From positions 62,001 to 126,000 of the forward strand of contig CANMJD010000003.1 in NCBI GenBank assembly GCA_947498155.1: 64,000 nt of DNA, read 5' to 3'. Source of the DNA: an uncultured Pseudoruegeria sp. GTDB lineage: Bacteria > Pseudomonadota > Alphaproteobacteria > Rhodobacterales > Rhodobacteraceae. Numbering within the stretch: position 1 is the first letter of the stretch; every line of letters begins with the position of its first letter. The notes beneath the pieces were generated by a model that worked only from the letters and a program-made list of their open reading frames with translations, was not told where the DNA came from and did not search any database. The translations under genes were made by a program, and so were the position numbers. Below are positions 62,003-64,000 of the stretch, in pieces.

Positions 62003-62791
62003 ATGGCCGATAATCTTTCTCAGGAACGCATTGTTCTTTGCATGAAATGGGGCGATCTCTATCCCGGCAGCTACGTGAATGTGCTGTATAATGCGGTCTG
62101 CAAGAACCTTGCAAAACCGTTCCGCTTTGTTTGCCTCACCAATGAGCCCGAAGGTCTGGCCGACGGCATAGAGCATTTCCCCCTGCCCGACCTTGATGTG
62201 CCACAAGAGCGTTATAACGTTGGGGCCTGGCCAAAGCTTGGGGTGTTTCAACAGGATCTTTATGGGCTAAAGGGACGGGGACTTTTTATTGATCTGGACT
62301 CACTGGTCCTTGGCTCGCTTGAGCCGTTTTTTGAGGCAGAAGGCGGTTTGATCTCTATCGCAGGCGGGCCCGGATGGCGTCGCGGCTCTGACAACCCCGA
62401 ACCCAAACTTGCCTCGGGGGTGTTTGCCTTTGATATCGGTGCGCAATCGCAAATCCTTGAGGGGTTTCTTAAGGACAAACAGTGGCATTACGACAATTTC
62501 CAAAACGAGCAACAAGTCGTTCAGCACTACTGCAATGACTGGCAGACATGGCCCAAATCCTATGTCATCAGCTTCAAGAAACACCTGCGCCAGCCTTTGG
62601 TTCTGGATCGCCTTCTGGCCCCGCGCCTGCCCCCGGAAGAAACCCTGATCCTGGCTTTTCACGGCAACCCGCGCCCGATTGAAACCATCCGCACAGATAT
62701 CAGGAATTGGGCGCATTTCCCGCATTACGGAAAGTCACCTATTCCATGGGTGCGCAAATACTGGCTCGACAACGGCTGGGAGGAAAGCTGA
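62003..62791 (+). CDS. Putative glycosyltransferase
   Basis: A 262-residue protein with GT-A features: VLCMKWGDLYPGSYVNVLYNAVCKNL, RFVCLTNEPEGL, and a DxD-type metal site in GRGLFIDLDSLVLGSLEPFF. The end (ILAFHGNPRP, WVRKYWLDNGW) resembles GT8/GT32-like sugar transferases of surface polysaccharide. Donor and acceptor cannot be told. It converges on the sulfotransferase with a 3-base gap, so the two may act on the same cell-surface glycan. Confidence 0.7.
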   Translation: MADNLSQERIVLCMKWGDLYPGSYVNVLYNAVCKNLAKPFRFVCLTNEPEGLADGIEHFPLPDLDVPQERYNVGAWPKLGVFQQDLYGLKGRGLFIDLDSLVLGSLEPFFEAEGGLISIAGGPGWRRGSDNPEPKLASGVFAFDIGAQSQILEGFLKDKQWHYDNFQNEQQVVQHYCNDWQTWPKSYVISFKKHLRQPLVLDRLLAPRLPPEETLILAFHGNPRPIETIRTDIRNWAHFPHYGKSPIPWVRKYWLDNGWEES

Positions 62792-62794
62792 CTC

Positions 62795-63469
62795 CTAGTC
62801 GGGCATCCCAGTGCCATAGCCAAGCTTTGCGAAATCATCCCGATAAATCTGGCGCACCATCTCTTGGGTTTCAGCCGTATAATAGGACTGGAACGGGCGT
62901 TTTTCAGATTTGCTCTTGGTCTTATTAACATGGCGCAGGGCAAAATCCGGCAACTTCAGCTCATCGGCCAAAGCATATAGTTCATCATTCAGCGCCTCAA
63001 AAGGCACCAACCGATCCACTGCGATCTCTCCGGTGGCGTCGGTCAGGTAGTAACACTGCCCCGGCATCCGTGCAAAAATCGTATCCTTACCGGCGGGCGG
63101 TTTGATCCGGTAACCCAGATATTGCTCAAAGCTCATCTGGCCGACTTTGTCAGCCGTGGATTTGATACGGAACTGCTTCATGTATTCGTAATGCGACACT
63201 GCATGATCATAGGGGTTACGGATCACCGAAAAGCTTTTGAACGCATCAAAAGCATCGCGGCCCAGTTTGTCGATCATCTTTGACACCGGTTCATGTACGC
63301 GAAAATGCGCCTTGGCCGGGCTTTCGCGAAATGGCAAGCGGCGGCTCATGCTGCGCAACAAGCTGCGGCTCTGTGGACGGCCATATTTGCCAAACGCATC
63401 GGTCACCGACATCCCTGCGGTTTTGGGAATATGGACAAAGATAAACTTATACTGCGTCGAGATAATCAT
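62795..63469 (-). CDS. Sulfotransferase family 2-like protein
   Basis: A 224-residue enzyme. FIFVHIPKTAGMSVTDAFGKYG near the start is the 5' phosphosulfate loop that binds PAPS, and FKSFSVIRNPYDHAVSHYEYMKQ the 3' phosphate site with the usual RNPYDxxxS text. Carbohydrate sulfotransferases of this type modify surface glycans. The ATG at 63469 starts just before the PAPS loop; 40 open upstream codons are not supported. Confidence 0.83.
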   Translation of the reverse strand: MIISTQYKFIFVHIPKTAGMSVTDAFGKYGRPQSRSLLRSMSRRLPFRESPAKAHFRVHEPVSKMIDKLGRDAFDAFKSFSVIRNPYDHAVSHYEYMKQFRIKSTADKVGQMSFEQYLGYRIKPPAGKDTIFARMPGQCYYLTDATGEIAVDRLVPFEALNDELYALADELKLPDFALRHVNKTKSKSEKRPFQSYYTAETQEMVRQIYRDDFAKLGYGTGMPD

Positions 63470-63625
63470 GGCCGGTCCGTTCGGTGTTGCTGTGCATCGC
63501 TTGTACGCAGGACGGTTGTGCAGGTAAAGCCTTGGCCTTTGCCCTCGACAACCCACCGTCAGACAATAAGCGATCAAAGAGAGACGCATAAAGCCCAGTC
63601 ACATCGCGTGGAATTCTTTGAATAG

Positions 63626-63710
63626 TGGTACGGGTGAGAGGACTTGAACCTCCACGCCTCGCGGCGCCAGAACCTAAATCTGGTGCGTCTACCAATTCCG
63701 CCACACCCGC
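63626..63710 (-). tRNA. tRNA-Leu (anticodon UAG)
   Basis: 85 bases on the minus strand: acceptor GCGGGTG with CACCCGT (one G-U pair), anticodon loop TTTAGGT with anticodon TAG between CCAGA and TCTGG, a long variable arm, T-loop GGTTCAAGTCC, discriminator A and an encoded CCA end. Confidence 0.95.
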
Positions 63711-63919
63711 ACTCTGTTGCGCAAATTAGACGAGAATCTCTCTCGCTTCCGCGCAGCGCTTACCTAACAAAGCTTTTCACAAGGTGCGAGAGCAAAAATG
63801 TGCATTTCGCGCCACGGGGAAACAATCATTGAATTTCACCCTCATAAATTCGCTTTGCTGAACCATTTATTCATATATGCTGTCCTTAATAAAAGGCAGG
63901 CAAGAGCGAGATATAGCCC

Positions 63920-64000
63920 ATGAAACCGAAAACGGTCGGGCGTTTTGACGGGAGGATTCCCGTCCAGCGTCCAGTAGAGCCGCCCATTGGGGTGATTCAC
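63920..64000 (+). CDS. Start of an unidentified gene (partial)
   Basis: An ATG at 63920 opens a frame of 27 codons that runs off the window (MKPKTVGRFDGRIPVQRPVE then PPIGVIH). The 209 bases between the tRNA and this start are AT-rich with promoter-like text (TTCATATATG, AATAAAAGG). There is not enough protein to assign a family, and no strong ribosome site is seen. Confidence 0.4.
   Translation, partial: MKPKTVGRFDGRIPVQRPVEPPIGVIH

Noticed and set aside
63948-63980. Small inverted repeat GACGGGA/TCCCGTC near the right edge
   Set aside because: It lies inside the partial reading frame, the stem is only seven bases, and no T-run follows.

Overview
The window looks like a chromosomal segment of a Roseobacter-group alphaproteobacterium (Rhodobacteraceae). 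The evidence is the complete Rhodobacter capsulatus-type gene transfer agent (GTA) cluster, the pyruvate dehydrogenase operon whose E1-beta carries its own lipoyl domain, the soxBDAG sarcosine oxidase operon, and gene families such as DUF1289 and GTA g3.5 that I know mainly from this group. These assignments come from reading protein sequences and recalling families; no database search was possible.

Layout. 1-4 kb: the end of dnaB, converging on a yfgM-like / bamB / der block. 4-9 kb: a two-gene RND efflux system whose permease appears to have two extra membrane helices and a changed proton relay. 9-16 kb: a secreted Cys-rich protein, an Atm1-like ABC exporter, a long LysM envelope protein, a LOG-family enzyme, rarD, ada. 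16-22 kb: sodB and soxBDAG. 22-28.6 kb: ccmI-ruvX-DUF1289, a GNAT acetyltransferase, a methyltransferase, a double SpoIIAA-like protein, a TauE/SafE permease, dusA. 28.9-33 kb: ftsB and pdhABC. 33-34.6 kb: rluE and cysE.

34.8-49.7 kb (all minus strand) is the centrepiece: a full GTA cluster, from the small and large terminase through portal, protease, capsid, connectors, tail tube, tape measure and baseplate to the 1304-residue megatron protein, plus two trailing genes. No integrase, repressor, replication or lysis gene is present, and cellular genes (mltG/fabF/acpP upstream, cysE downstream) flank it directly. Every reading frame is open, and most junctions are 1-4 base overlaps that imply translational coupling. 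The few non-coding gaps are structured: a near-consensus promoter followed by a terminator-like hairpin ahead of g1; a long inverted repeat that buries the ribosome site and start codon of the portal gene; and a hairpin directly after the capsid gene. These would be plausible points for controlling when and in what ratio GTA parts are made.

49.9-54.7 kb: mltG, fabF, acpP, fabG, fabD (cell wall and type II fatty acid synthesis). 54.8-57.5 kb: a cytochrome b561-YceI fusion, a stand-alone YceI protein, an unknown membrane protein. 57.6-59 kb: the rpsF-rpsR-rplI operon with a structured leader. 59-64 kb: a GNAT protein, a DUF1761 membrane protein, an unannotated 27-residue membrane peptide, trigger factor, a glycosyltransferase and a sulfotransferase next to a tRNA-Leu(UAG), and the start of one more gene at the edge.
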